Assembly (NCBI GenBank): GCA_947683625.1
Contig: CANTUR010000002.1
Location: 4,868,501-4,932,500 of the forward strand
DNA from: Mallotus nudiflorus
Lineage: Eukaryota > Streptophyta > Magnoliopsida > Malpighiales > Euphorbiaceae
DNA: 64,000 nucleotides
Reading direction: 5' to 3'
Shown: piece by piece, positions 46,037-60,874 of the stretch
How positions within the stretch are numbered: the stretch's first letter is position 1
Layout: each line of letters starts with the position of its first letter
Notes under the pieces: generated by a model
What the model was told of the DNA's origin: nothing
The model's input: only the letters and a program-made list of their open reading frames with translations
Databases searched by the model: none
Translations under genes and position numbers: made by a program

Positions 46037-47163
46037 TGTCACGACCCAAACTAAGAGTCATGACCGGCACTAGGGAACGGAAATTTTTGCGAATCCGGAA
46101 CTCGTAGCAAGCCTTAGAAAATAAAAATCATGCAATAAATAAATAAAAGTACGACAGAATCAAAATTTTTCAAATCATGATATATAATAAATATTCTAAA
46201 TCCTTTCATAAATGAATACATATTCGTACAGTGTTCAAATACAATTTCTCAGAGTATTTAATATCAAAATAAAATAATACTCTTCCGATACAATAATACT
46301 ACTACTGCAGTTTCTAAAATACAAATCAGAGTTCAGAAAGTACATTTACATAAAATAGCCAGAATGGAAGAACACCGGCAAGGAACTCTACTACTAAGAT
46401 CTAACGATATAGGATCTCCTGGAAAAAAATAATTGAGGGGGGTCAGACCTCACTGAGTGATTATTATACTATATATACATGCAATCTAAAACATATCCAA
46501 TCATGCATTCACACATATCTATGTATATATATATATATAAGCATGCATTCCACACATATGTCGACTCGGATTATATAAATATACTAAATATAGAAAACGT
46601 TTAGTTTAATTCATGAAAGATCCATAGTACCCTAATAATAGCAACCTCAAACATCCCTATCACCACTCTAGCCATATAGGCTCACTTGATTCCAAACAAA
46701 ACACTTATTCCAATCTGGACAACAGACTGGCCCCGAGACACTAAGTCGACTGAGCTCCAATAATCTGGCTGTCAGTGTGATTGGCCCACAGACCCCTGGT
46801 CAACCGAGCTCTAACAATCACATTATCTATCACCTCACATCTCAATCAACCCAATAGATCATTCATTCCACTATGGATAGTAGACTAGCCCCGAGACACT
46901 AAGTCAACCGAGCTCCAGCAGTCTAACTGTCAATGTGATTGGTCTCGCAATCACACTATCTAACATACCATTAATCTTAGTCAAATCAATCAAATCAATT
47001 ATAATCACCACAATTAATTCTCACTCAATCCTTATCTATCGCACCGGTACATACACGGTCCTAGTGCTGCCCACTAGGAAACACGTTCTATTGATATCCT
47101 TCATTTAAAATTAACATTCATTCAGAAAGTAATTAATGTATAACAATATTCATAATAATAAAA

Positions 47164-47211
<48 letters not shown>

Positions 47212-47273
47212 CAGTATATTTCGGGTATATATATAGGTATATGTATATATATATATACCCAATAAAGTATGAA

Positions 47274-47415
47274 ATATACTAAAGGTAAACCATTAATATA
47301 GTAAAAAAAAATTAAGTGTGTATCAATAACACAATATGCACTTAATATACTAAAGGTAAACCATTAATATAGTAAAAAAAAATTAAGTGTGTATCAATAA
47401 CACAATATGCACTTA
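47274..47415 (-). repeat. 71-bp perfect tandem duplication
   Basis: Two identical 71-bp copies (47,274-47,344 and 47,345-47,415). The 5' LTR has one copy at the same place (about 58,390), so the duplication arose after the LTRs separated. Confidence 0.92.
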
Positions 47416-49523
47416 CTTAAAAATGTACCTAAATATACAAAGAATATATCAAAAATAAACTTAAAAACAATTTAAGTGTAGGTTTATAACTTAGCATGCA
47501 ATTATTTAAGATTAAACCTAAAATATACCGAAACTATACCTAAAGTATACCAATTATTCAATAAAACAATTGTGATTAATTGTACATTTTAAAACTTGTA
47601 TATATTACTAAAATATATTAAACCTAAACCTAATTGTTTAATGTGCATATATCAGAACAACATGCATAATTATTTAATATGCATATATACAAAAATACGA
47701 CCCTTGATATACCCAAAGCGTTATAATTTAAATCACTTAAAAAACATATAATGAAAATGAAAAACCCTGAGTGATGCATCCTATATGCAATGTATATATA
47801 TACAGTATAATAACTCACATGTTAGCGCTCCACGAGACAAACTCGACGGGCCTGATCCGTTAGGCCTCAGTCTCAGCGTGACTAAAAAAATAAAATAATA
47901 ATAACCGTCAGAATAAACTTCTAACTCTATACTTCTAGGATTACTATAGACATATTCAGTCAAAAATTCGGAATTAGACTCGGACCGGTTGTCACATTTT
48001 ACGAGAAATCTACCAAAATTTTGACAGAGTCTCCTCTATAAAACGGACATCTTCTTACAAAAGTAGGGCCGATCCTGCACATAAAACACACTTCGAAATA
48101 GAATTCTCAAAACCCCTCAGTTAGACCTCAAACTACAAATTCCACCGACCGAGGTTCACAATTCACAAGAATATATACAAAGTATATTAAAAATCAATAA
48201 ATATCATAAATATCCTCAAAATATCAAAATATTACATATTTAACATTAAAGCACCAAGAATAATTATTTTCCCCAATAATTACTTAACAACCCCAAATAA
48301 TAATATAATATTATTAAAAATCAATATTTCTCGATAAATTTCCAAATACTAATAAAAATTTATTTTATGATTCTAAATTCCTTAATTAGCCCAAAAACAT
48401 ATTAAAAATTATTAAAAACTCATTTATTTACAAAAATAGTATATTATATATATTTTAAAAAATAATTTTTGAAAAATAGTTTTAATTAGTTAAAAATGCG
48501 AAATAATTTGTAAAAATAATTTTTATACCTTAAATTATTATTAAAACCAATTTAACTTAAATTTCAACCAATTTAGTACCAAATTACCAAAATACCCCTA
48601 GTTATATACAATTTCACATAATATACTATAATTATTCAATAATTCACTAAAAATTATACAATTGCTCAAAAATTAATTCCTCAACATATAATTCAATAAA
48701 ATCAATAATTATACTCAATTAACCAATTAATTTTAACAAAAAGCTCATTTAACCTAATTTTTCAAAAATCACCTAAACTAAATAAATTCAATATAATTAT
48801 ACAAAAATCAAAAAAATTACAAATAAATTTCTAAAATTCATTTTAACCCTTATAAACACCATAAATCACAATTTCACAATTTATTTAATTAATTTACGAA
48901 AATTAGAAAATATTAATAAAATAATCAAAAATTCACTAAAATCAAAATAATTCCCAAAAATTATACAAAAATTCTAGGATTAAGATCAAGCTAGAGGGAT
49001 CAACTTTTATGAAAGCACTTTTCATGAATCATAAGGAATGAAGTTCAAAAAAATCATGAACCACAAATGGCCGAAATTGGAAACTAGCTTAAAACCTTAC
49101 CAAATCGAATTTTCAGACAAAAGGAAGCTTGGAATCGTGTTCACCGGAGCTTGAGGAGCTTAAGGGCATCGAAATCACGAAAAATGGAGGTCGAAAAAGC
49201 TTGGAACACCGAAGAGAAGAGTTTCGGCTTCTTCTTGATACAGGAGTTGTCGCCGGTGCCGGGGAAGAGAGAGGAGGGCGGCGAAGCTGCTGGTGGAGCT
49301 GGAAGGCCAAATGGCACACCGACGGTCTGAAAATGGGATGACAGGTGATGAGGGTGATGGTGAGGATGGGTTTCGGGAGAGTGAGGGAGAGAGGGGGGTA
49401 GTTTTAGTAAATTAGGTTTATATATTTATATTATTATAACTTTATATTATAATATTTAATAAACTTTAATATATACACAATAAACACACACCACACATTA
49501 TACACATGCATAATTATATACTC

Positions 49524-49884
<361 letters not shown>

Positions 49885-50010
49885 AAACCCTAATTAACAT
49901 AAATTAATGATAATCAACTCAAAATCGATAAATATTTAAATATTGTCTGAATTATTAACACTGCATATCCTGATTTAAAATAAAATCATTTAAAAACTCG
50001 GGTTATAACA

Positions 50011-50022
50011 GTCTTCCCCCCT
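50011..50022 (-). other. Polypurine tract, Element 3
   Basis: The reverse strand reads GTAAGGGGGGAAGAC next to the LTR start; the same element as AAGGGGGAAGAC in Element 1. Confidence 0.85.
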
Positions 50023-50029
50023 TACAAGA

Positions 50030-51239
50030 ATTCGTCCCCGAATTCCAAGAAAAGAAGGAATACAAGATCAAGGAGGAAAGAGATACGGGTAAGAAGCTCG
50101 TATCTTAACTTCAGTCTCCCAAGTAAGCTCTTTTACATTGTTGCTTCACCATAACATCTTGATCATCTGAATCTGGTTCGAACATACCTATCTAGCTTGA
50201 TAATTTACAATCACAACTGATTCCTTCTTGAACTTCAGATCTTCATTAAGTTCTACATTATCCGACTGCAACATGTGCGAAGTGTCCAAAATATACTCTC
50301 TCAAAATTGAGATATAGTCAACTATTATGCAATCTTACCAAGTCTCATCACACCATTTTTCGGAGACATTTTCATAATTACAGTCTTCAATCTGAAACTC
50401 CATATCTTTACGTCTAGGATCTGCATCACTCTTCTACCTGTTAACTGTGGTCTTTAATCTTCTTCTAACCACAACAACTTTCTCTGTTGCATTTTGAACC
50501 ATCTCATATCTAGTTAAGACTTCCTTCCATAAAAGCCTCATATGGTGTCATTCCAATACTGCTATGGTAGCTGTTATTATAAGCAAATTCTACAAGTAGC
50601 ATAAAATCAATCTAGCTACCTTCCAGATTCAAAATACATATCTTCAACATATCTTCCAGTGTCTGGATCGTTTTCTCATAGTGACCATCTGTCTGAGGAT
50701 AAAAAGCAGTATTGAAATCCAACCAGGTACCTATTACTTTCCATAATTTCTGCCAAAAATCGAGAGGCAAACACTGTACCTTTACCATATACAATGGACA
50801 CAGGTATTCCACGCAGACACACGATATGCTTCATATGCAGCTTAACCAACTTAGCTACTGAATAAGTGGCTTCCACTGGCCACAAATTAGCTGACTTAGT
50901 CAATATGTCTACAGTTACCCAGATGGAATTATATTCACCTTTTGAATGAGGTAACCAACTATAAAATCATAGCAATTCTCTCTCATTTCCACCCAAAGTT
51001 CAAAAGAGATCGAAACTTCCTAGAAAACTTCTGAAGTTCAGCTTTCACCGGCTGGCAAATTAAACACTTAAATGTACAATCAGTCACATCCTTCTATAAT
51101 CCAACCCACTAGTACTGATTCTGAATACTGTGATACTTCTTAGTAACATCTGGCTGTACAATGCAAGTTCATTCCCCAGCTTATATAAAATCTCTTTCTC
51201 AGATTACAACATCAACCCTGTCCAATTAACTTGTGCATC
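50030..51239 (-). pseudogene. Element 3 integrase and chromodomain remnant
   Basis: The reverse strand keeps 'YSVAKLVKLHMKHIVC' and 'VPVSIV'-like core motifs (50,903-50,676), then 'FYPQTDGHYEKTIQTLED' (50,740-50,660). Nearer the LTR are 'VKELTWETEVKIRASYPYLF' traces of the chromodomain (about 50,160-50,080). Zinc-domain Cys and His are hard to place. Several frameshifts and stops. The stretch ends at a solo LTR, and beyond that the expected RNase H is absent. Confidence 0.8.
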
Positions 51240-51751
51240 TGTGATAACCCTGGTTTTAAATTATTTTATTAAATATTGAGATAAGCAGAGTTAAGAAAGT
51301 TTAAAAGTTATATTTAATTGTTTAATTATTTTATTAATTTACGCGCTTCAAGTATTATTAAAATTTTGAGAACATCACTATTATTTTATTTTTATTTTTA
51401 TTGATTTATATTAATGCATAATTAAACTATTTCATAAATATTATTTATTTAATAGCAATCGTGTTGTGTTATCATTACGATGGGTATTATTTTTATTATC
51501 ATTTTAATAACACTACTTTATATGCATTATTATTTCTATGGTATTTTTATTATTTTATTACATATACGTTATTTATATTATTAATTATTTAATAATTACG
51601 GTTTTTATTATTGTTATTTTTATATATGATAATTCTATGTGTTTATTTTTATGTATGTGTAATTATGAGAGTGTGAGATTATATGTGTGTATTATTTGTA
51701 GTGGGGATTAAACTAAATTAAAGTTTATTATATTATATTATAAGGTTGTGG

Positions 51752-51818
<67 letters not shown>

Positions 51819-54800
51819 AAACAAATTTTAAAATCCATTTTCTTTCTCTTCCTCCCACATGTCCTGACCTTCCCCTGCTACTGTGCCTCTTCCATCTTCA
51901 CGCCGGAGCTGCCTTGGCTTCGATCGCCATCACCATCATCTGCTTATCTCTTCTTCTCATTGTCACCACCATGGACGAGCTGCAGAAGCTGCTGGAACCA
52001 GTAAGGATCGTCGGAGCAACAGTGTTGGCAGCAGCATGGTCCAATGATCACCGATGGCTTTCTGACGGCGGGAGGCTGATTTCTTTGACTTGGTCGACTC
52101 CTTGAGTTGAGGGGAGGATGATTTTGAGCTTGATCAAGCTCAAAGCTAATCATTTGGTGAGTTTTGCATATTTTTAGTTTATGTATAATTTCTTTTTAAT
52201 TTTTTTTAAGCTTGAGTTCAATGGATTCTTGATGATTTCTTTTAAAAATGATCATTTATGCATCTTAATCTACTCATAGATATTTTTTATCTATTTTTAC
52301 GATTTTTTTTATTTTTGGTTAATTATTCAATATTTTAATAAAAAAATAAAAATGAAATGAAATGAATTTTTGTAATTAATTAATTAGATTATGAATTTGT
52401 TAAATTATTGTTATTATATATTGTTATTGATTTTGATGTTGAGAAACTAATTTTTGGGAATTTTATATAATTTTTAAGAAATACTCATAGTTTATGTGAA
52501 TATTGGATAATTGAGTTAAATGAGCATTTGGGTTAAATTTAAAGTTTAATTGTGTGTTTTAGTTTATATTAAAATGTTATTTGATGATAAAATAATTTTT
52601 AGGAATTTCTATTATTTTTATGGGAGTTTATATAATTTATGTGTATTTTGGAATTAGTAGCTTAAATATGTATTTTTATAGAAATTATTGGTTAATTAGG
52701 TGTATTTGTTTATTTTATTGAAAAATATGTTGAGAAAATTAATTTTGAGTAATTATATTATTTTTGAAAATTTATAGTGAATATATATATAGGGGTATTT
52801 TGGTAATTTTACACTAAATTGGTTAAAAATGTAATTAAATTGGTTTTAATAATTATTTGAGCTATAAAAATGATTTCTGCAAATTTTTAGTATTTTTAAC
52901 TAATTAAAACTATTTTTCGTAAATTATTTTCAAATTATGTATATAATATACTATTTTTCTAAATAAATGGGTTTTTATTGATTTTTAGTATGTTTTAGGG
53001 TTAATTACGTAATTTGGATTTATAAAATGTATTTTTATTATATAAGGGCATTTTCAGTATTTTATAAATATTCTGTGAATTGTGAACCTCGGTCGGTGAA
53101 TTGTAGTTTGGAGTCCGACCGAGGGATTTTGGTTGTAATTCTGTGTTTATTTCGAAGTGTATTTCTTTACAGGACCGACTCTACTCTTTGAGTAGAGAGA
53201 TGTCCGTTTTACAGGGGAGGTTCTGCCGGATTTTCGGTAGAATTCTCATAAAATGTGATGTCCGGTCAAATTCCTATTCTAAATCTGTGTCTAAAATTCT
53301 AGATCGAGTCTTTAGAATTTTCGTTAACTTTATTCTGATTTCATGTTATCATTTGTTTGTCTAGCTGTGCTGAGACTGAGGCCTAACGGATCAGGCCCGC
53401 CGAGTTTGTCTCATGGAGCGCTAACATGTGAGTTATTATACTATACATATATGCACTGCATATAGGGTGCATTATTTAGAATTTTTCATTTTCATTGTAT
53501 GTTTTAAAAAATGATTTAAATTATAATATTTTTGGTATATCTAGGGTTGCATTTTTACATATATGCATATTAAATAATTATGCATGTTAGTTTGATATAT
53601 GCATGCTATATAATTAGATTTATTTTTTTTAGTATATTTGTGAATATATGTTAAATACAAACACATATTTAAATGAATATTTATACATAATTATTTTATT
53701 AAATGATTAGTATACCTTAGGTATAGTTTTAGCAGATTTTACGTTTATTCTTAAATAATTGCATGTTAAATTATAAACCTACACTTAAATTATTTTTAAG
53801 TTTATTTTTGGCATATTTTTTATTTATTTTCAAATAAATAAATGTTTTATTATTAAATTAAACCTGGCACATTAGTGGTATCTTTAGGGTTTATTTTTGA
53901 TAAATGCATGTTATATTATTGTTACTCATTTAAATTGTTTTTAACTATATTAATGATTTATCTTTAGTTTATTTCATATTTTATTTGACATGTATATTTT
54001 TGGTATATATATATATGGTTGGTTTTACTATTATGAATATTGTTCTACATTAATTATTTTTCGATTGAATGATTTATTCTAAATGAAGGATATCAATAGA
54101 ACGTGCTTCCTAGTGGGCAGCACTAGGACCGTGTTCGTACCGGTACGATAGATAAGGATTGAGTGAGAGTTAAAATTGGATGATTATAATTGATTTGACT
54201 AAGATTAATGGTATGTTAGATAGTGTGATTGCGGGGCCAATCACACTGACAGTCAGACTGCTAGAGCTCGGTTGACTTAGTGTCTCGGGGCCAGTCTTCT
54301 GTCCATAAGTGAATTGAATGATCTATTGGGTTGATTGAGATGTGAGGTGATAGATAGTGTGATTGCTGGAGCGGTTGACCAAGTGTCTCGGGGCCAATCA
54401 CACTGACAGTCAGACTGCTGGAGCTCGATCAACTTAGTGTCTCGGGGCCAGTCTGCTGTCCAGATTGGAATAAGTGTTCTATTTGGAATCAAGTGAGCCT
54501 GTATGGCTAGAGTGATGATGGGATTGTTTGAAGTTATTATTATTTAGGGTTCTATGGATCCTTCATGAATTAAACAAACATTTTCTACAATTAGTATATT
54601 TATAAAAGCAAAGTTTGGCATTCGTGTGAAATGTGTGTATATACATATATATATATAAGAATGCCTGATTGTTATGGTTTAGTTTGCATGTATATATAGT
54701 ATAATAATTCACTCAGTGAGGTCTGACCCCCCTCAATTATTTTTTTTTCAGGAGATCCCATATCGTCAAACCTTAGTTGTAAAGTTCCTCATCGGTGTTC

Positions 54801-55133
54801 TTCAGTCCCGACTATTTTATGCGAATGTATATTTTGAACTTTAAATTGTATTCTAGAAACTGCAGTAATAGTGTTATTATATTGGAAGTGTATTATTTTG
54901 TTTGGATATTAAATACTCTGAGAATTTGTATTTGAACATTGTACCAATATGTATTCATTTATAAAAGGATTTGGAGTATTTATTTTATATATTGATTTAG
55001 AAAAATTTTAATTTTGTCGTACTTTTATTTAATTATTGCATGATTTTATTTTCTAAGGCTTGCTATGGGTTCCGGATTCGAAAGAATTCCCATTCCCTAG
55101 CGCCGGTCATGACTCCTAGTTTGGGTCGTGACA
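51240..55133 (+). mobile_element. Solo LTR inserted in Element 3
   Basis: 3.9-kb LTR starting TGTGATAACCC and ending GGGTCGTGACA; flanks GCATC (51,235-51,239) and ACATC (55,134-55,138) match at four of five positions. It contains a long (AT)n run (51,757-51,816), donor TTG|GTGAGT (52,157), acceptor TTTCTTTACAG (53,172), second donor CAT|GTGAGTT (53,428), second acceptor TTTTTTCAG|GAG (54,751). A 157-bp duplication of the cassette block (54,218-54,470) is shared with Element 3's own LTRs, so it is the same subfamily in opposite orientation. Confidence 0.9.
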
Positions 55134-55163
55134 ACATCTCTCATCAGCAGATAAATCTATAGT

Positions 55164-55306
55164 GAAATGTCATGATGACATGCTATGATGAATGTTATGA
55201 TGAAATGGTATAATGAAATGTTATGATGAAATGCTGGAATGAAATGTCGTGATGAAATGTTGTAATGAGATGCTATGATGATATGATGAAATGCTATAAT
55301 GATATC
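55164..55306 (+). repeat. 13-bp minisatellite
   Basis: About eleven imperfect 13-bp units of the form GAAATGYTATGAT. It sits where RNase H would be in Element 3 and is not found in Elements 1 or 2. Confidence 0.9.
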
Positions 55307-55310
55307 AGGT

Positions 55311-57150
55311 CTTATCCTCTAAAGTTCATGTAACCCTTAGATCAACGGTCTTCTTCAGCACTTGGAAACTATTCTAACAAACATCTGTTCATACAAACTT
55401 CACATTCTTCTGAGTTATGCGGATCATAGGAGTTATAATTCTAGAGAATTCTATTCAGATTTCCTATGATACCCAGTTAAACCTAGAAAATTACAAATCT
55501 CAATAGATCTGATCAATCTAGGCCACTCTGATACTGCTTCGATCTTTTGTGGATCAACTTGAATACTATCTTTAAACGTCACACTTCCATGAAAAACAAC
55601 ACTCTCCACCTAATGCTCACACTTCCTGAATTTTGCATAAAGCTGACATTCTCTTAATGTTTGTAGTATAGTCCTCAAGTGATATATGCGCCCTTTCATT
55701 CACTTCGAATACACTAGTATATCATTAATAAAGACCACTACAAACTGATCCACAACTAATGATAACCTGGCTTCAAATTAATCTTAGAAAAGAACTGTGC
55801 ACCCCAATGAGAAACACAAGGTCTGGCAAAACTCTGGTCATACATATCTTGTAATTACTCCTCAGCTCTGCAAGTGCCATTCTGTAGAGCTACGTTGAAA
55901 TAGGAGTTATATCTGGAACCACATTAATACAGAATTCAATCTCTGGGAGGTGGTAAACCTGGCAACTCATCAGGAAAACATCATAAAACTCACAGGCAAT
56001 TGAAACATCTAGGAGAGACAACTTCTCCACTTAAGTATACTTGACTAGAGCCAAATATTCCTAACAACCATTTCATATCTCATCAAGATCAATTACACCC
56101 AAAAGACTAAATTCACAATAATTCTCTGAGTCTCAGTTCTCGGTTCAGATGCCCATATATTAAACTTAACCCTGTAACACACAATTCCACCAGTCTTCTC
56201 TTACTCTGAGCAGTAATAGCCACAGGTACTTATCTCTCCTTGAAGGTGGATGGAAGTGTCTTAGAAATCCCTTTTTAACTCAAATTACATATTGCAATTA
56301 GAACTGACAGCTTCACCATGAAGAGTACAAGAGTGTTTCATCTTCATTAGACTTTTTTTTTTCCAATTCCTTCGTCAGAGCATATTCAAACAACTGTCAA
56401 ACTTGGCTAAAGGGTATCAAGCTCTCATAAATCTTGACCATTGTCACCCCAATTACTGCAAGTTTAAGTTCAAAAGGAATGCTTGCACTGCTTACAATGA
56501 CTACATTAACGCTTAAGTTACAATTGCCTCTAACCTACCCCAATACTAGATTGGTGTAGTAGGGCAGAAACTATAACCACAACTTGAACTTGAAAAATTG
56601 ATTATCAATATTGTCTCGACAAAAGAAATAATTTGCATTCACTGCACTGAAAAGATATGAAACTTAACAGGATTCAGAATATGGAATATATGCAAAATTG
56701 ATGTATCTCGAGTTATTAACTGAAAAAGAAATTACATCTACTGTACGATCGAAGGTATCGACACTATACCCTGCGAATCTCCTGTTGTAAAAGCAACATC
56801 ATCGTAATGCTAAGCCACCAGCTCCTCATTCAGTTATTCCCACTATCAACAGTGATCATCAGGCCTTCTAAGTCCATCTCTACCCCTACGCCTAATAGGC
56901 TGCATAGGGGGTAGAACCTCATGGTCAGCAGATTAACTATCATCGATCTCATTGATCAATGGAGCGACCCATGCTCGAGGCAATCAGCAAGGAGCAAAAG
57001 CAGACAAATAGTTCAACAATCACAAACATCAACAGACACCCTAATGGTCGCGGAATCCCTAATGCAAGGAAAACTTTTTAAAGACATGACCGAACCTAAT
57101 TTAATTGCAGTAGTTCCAAAGAAAACACAACTCAACAACCTAGGTCCACA
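55311..57150 (-). pseudogene. Element 3 RT, protease and gag remnants
   Basis: Reading the reverse strand from 57,150 down: a poor gag region whose start aligns with 'GSLH'-like remains of the gag N-terminus (about 56,970); an unrecognisable stretch; protease-linker traces; the RT entrance 'ELPGLPP.EIEFCINVVPDITPIS' pattern (55,960-55,890); after a deletion, 'VVFINDILVY'-like codons near 55,740-55,715 and the RT end (55,700-55,480). Heavily broken. The part of RT between the entrance and the catalytic loop is missing. Confidence 0.75.
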
Positions 57151-57162
57151 TCTCTAAACCTA

Positions 57163-57176
57163 GGCTCTAATACCAA
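57163..57176 (-). other. Primer-binding site, Element 3 (tRNA-iMet)
   Basis: The reverse strand reads TTGGTATTAGAGCC, four bases from the LTR end at 57,180; one transition from the Met-tRNA complement. Confidence 0.87.
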
Positions 57177-57179
57177 CTT

Positions 57180-57609
57180 TGTCACGACCTAAACAAGGAG
57201 TCATGACCGGCACTAGGGAATGGGAATTCTTTCGAATCCGAAACTCGTAGCAAGCCTTAGAAAATAAAAATCATGTAATAAATAAATAAAAGTACGACAG
57301 AATTAAAATTATTCAAATCATGATATATAATAAATATTCAAATCACGACCTAAATTATTCAAATCATAAATGAATATATATTCATACAATGTTCAAATAC
57401 AATTTCTCAGAGTATTTAATATCAAAATAAAATAATACTCTTCTGATACAATAATACTACTACTGTAGTTTCTAGAATACAAATCAGAGTTCAGAAAGTA
57501 CATTTACATAAAATAGCCGGAACGGAAGAACACTGGCAAGGAACTCTACTACTAAGATCTGATGATATAGGATCTCCTGAAAAAAAAAATAATTGAGGGG
57601 GGTCAGACC

Positions 57610-57647
<38 letters not shown>

Positions 57648-58307
57648 CACGCATTCCACACATATGTCGACTCGGCTTATATAAATATACTAAATATAGA
57701 AAACGTTTATTTTAATTCATGAAGGATCCATAGAACCCTAATAATAGCAACCTCAAACATCCCCATCATCACTCTAGCCATACAAGCTCACTTGATTCCA
57801 AACAGAACACTTATTCCAATCTGAATAGCAGACTGGCCCCGAGACACTAAGTCAATTGAGCTCCAACAATCTGGTTGTCAGTGTGATTGGCCCCGAGACC
57901 CTTGGTCAACCGAGCTCCAACAATCACACTATCTAGCACCTCACATCTCAATCAACCCAATAGATTATTCATTCCACTATGGACAGTAGACTAGCCCCCG
58001 AGACACTAAGTCAACCGAGCTCTAGCAGTCTAACTGTCAGTGTGATTGGCCCCGCAATCACATTATCTAACATACCATTAATATTAGTCAAATCAATCAA
58101 ATCAATTATAATCACCACAATTAATTCTCACTCAACCCCTATCTATCGCACCGGTATGTACACAGTCTTAGTGTTGCCCACTAGGAAGCACGTTCTATTA
58201 ATATCCTTCATTTAAAATAAATATTCATTCAGAAAGTAATTAATGTAGAACAATATTCATAATAATAAAATTAACCATATATATACCTAAAATATACCCA
58301 GTATATT

Positions 58308-58375
<68 letters not shown>

Positions 58376-60843
58376 AATAAAGTATGAAATATACTAAAGG
58401 TAAACCATTAATATAGTAAAAAAAAAATTGTGTATCAATAACACAATATGCATTCACTTAAAAATGTACCTAAATATACAAAGAATATATCAAAAATAAA
58501 CTTAAAAATAATTTAGGTGTAGGTTTATAACTTAGCATGCAATTATTTAAAATTAAACCTAAAATATACCGAAACTATACCTAAAGTGTACCAATTATTC
58601 AATAAAATTATTGTGATTAAATGTACATTTTAAAACTTATATATATTACTAAAATGTATTAAATCTAAACCTAAACCTAAAACTAATTGTTTAATGTGCA
58701 TATATCAGAACAACATGCATAATTATTTAATATGCATATATACAAAAATACGACCCTATACCAAAAGTGTTACAATTTAAATCACTTTAAAAACATATAA
58801 TGAAAATGAAAAACCCTGAGTGATGCATCTTATATGCAATGCATATATATACAGTATAATAACTCACATGTTAGCGCTCCACGAGACAAACTCGGTGGGC
58901 CTGATCCGTTAGGCCTTAGTCTCAGCGCGGCTAGAAAAATAAAATAATAATAACCGTCAGAATAAACTTCTAACTCTATACTTCTAGGATTACTATAGAC
59001 AGATTCAGTCAAGAATTCGAAATTAGACTTGGACCTGTTGTCACGTTTTACGAGAAAACTATCAAAATTTTGGCAGAGTCTCCTCTGTAAAATGAACATC
59101 TCCCTACAAAAGTAGGGCTGATCCTGCACTTAAAACACACTTCGAAATAGAATTCTCAAAACCCCTCGGTCGGACCTCAAATTACAAATTCCACCGACCG
59201 AGGTTCACAATTCACAAGAATATACACAAAGTATATTAAAAATCAATAAATATCATAAATATCCTCAAAATATCAAAATATTACATATTTAACATTAAAG
59301 CACCAAGAATAATTATTTTCCCTAATAATTACTTAAAAACCCTAAATAATAATATAATATTATTAAAAATTGATATTTCTTAATAAATTTACAAATACTA
59401 ATAAAAATTCATTTTATGATTCTAAATTCCTTAATTAGCCCAAAAACATATTAAAAATTATTAAAAACTCATTTATTTACAAAAATAGTATATTATATAT
59501 ATTTTAAAAAATAATTTTTGAAAAATAGTTTTAATTAGTTAAAAATGCTAAATAATTTGTAAAAATTATTTTTATGCCTCAAATAATTATTAAAACCAAT
59601 TTAACTTAAATTTCAACCAATTTAGTACCAAATTACCAAAATACCCCTAGTTATATACAATTTCACATAATATACTATAATTATTCAATAATTCACTAAA
59701 AATTATACAATTGCTCAAAAATCAATTCCTCAACATATAATTCAATAAAATCAATAATTATACTCAATTAACCAATTAATTTTAACAAAAAGCTCATTTA
59801 ACCTAATTTTTCAAAAATCACCTAAACTAAATAAATTCAATATAATTATACAAAAATCAAAAAAATTACAAATAAATTTCTAAAATTCATTTTAACCCTT
59901 ATAAACACCATAAATCACAATTTCACAATTTATTTAATTAATTTACGAAAATTAGAAAATATTAATAAAATAATCAAAAATTCACTAAAATCAAAATAAT
60001 TCCCAAAAATTATAAAAAAATTCTAGGATTAAGATCAATCTAGAGGGATCAACTTTTGTGAAAGTACTTTTCATGAATCACAAGGAATGAAGTTCAAAAA
60101 AATCAAGAACCACAAATGGCCGAAATTGGAAAGTAGCTTAAAACCTTACCAAATCGAATTTTCAGACAAAAGGAAGCTTGGAATCATGTTCACCGGAGCT
60201 TGAGGAGCTCAAGGACACCGAAATCATGAAAAATGGAGGTCAAAAAAGCTTGGAACGCCGGAGAGAAGAGTTTTGGCTTCTTCTTGATACAGGAGCTGCC
60301 GCCGGCGCCGGGGAAGAGAGAGGAGGGCGGCCCATTAAAGCATCCGGTTCTATTCCTTTTTGTTTGAAGTAAAGGCTTGTTATCGACGAATAAATAAGCT
60401 CTTTCTACTTAGCCCTAAAAGCTCATCCTAAGGAAAGCAGTTTTCACTTGAGAAGATAGCTTAAGTTATAGTTATTATAGCTAAAGCGACAGCAACTCAT
60501 GAACGAAGTGCTCGACCATAGGGAACGAGCGGAATAAAAGTAGCGAGTTAAGGGTTAGGTAAGTAGCAGAAGCGGAGCTGCTGGTGGAGCTGGATGGCTG
60601 GATGGCACGCCGACGGCCTGAAAATGGGATGAAAGGCAATGAGGGTGACGATGAGGATGGGTTTCGGGAGAGTGAGGAAGAGAGGGGGTAGTTTTAGTAA
60701 ATTAGGTTTATATATTTATATTATTATAACTTTGTATTATAATATTTAATAAACTTTAATGGATACACAATAAACACACACCACACATTATACACATGCA
60801 TAATTATATACTCACATATATAAAACAACATAATTATATACTC

Positions 60844-60874
<31 letters not shown>

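Noticed and set aside
51746..52105. 119-codon open frame starting in an (AT)n run
   Set aside because: It begins in microsatellite and covers the GC-rich LTR block; sister LTRs do not keep the frame.
55134..55165. CTGATGAG on the reverse strand, as in a hammerhead ribozyme core
   Set aside because: No matching GAAAC core or closing stems are nearby; it belongs to the repeat-rich deletion joint.
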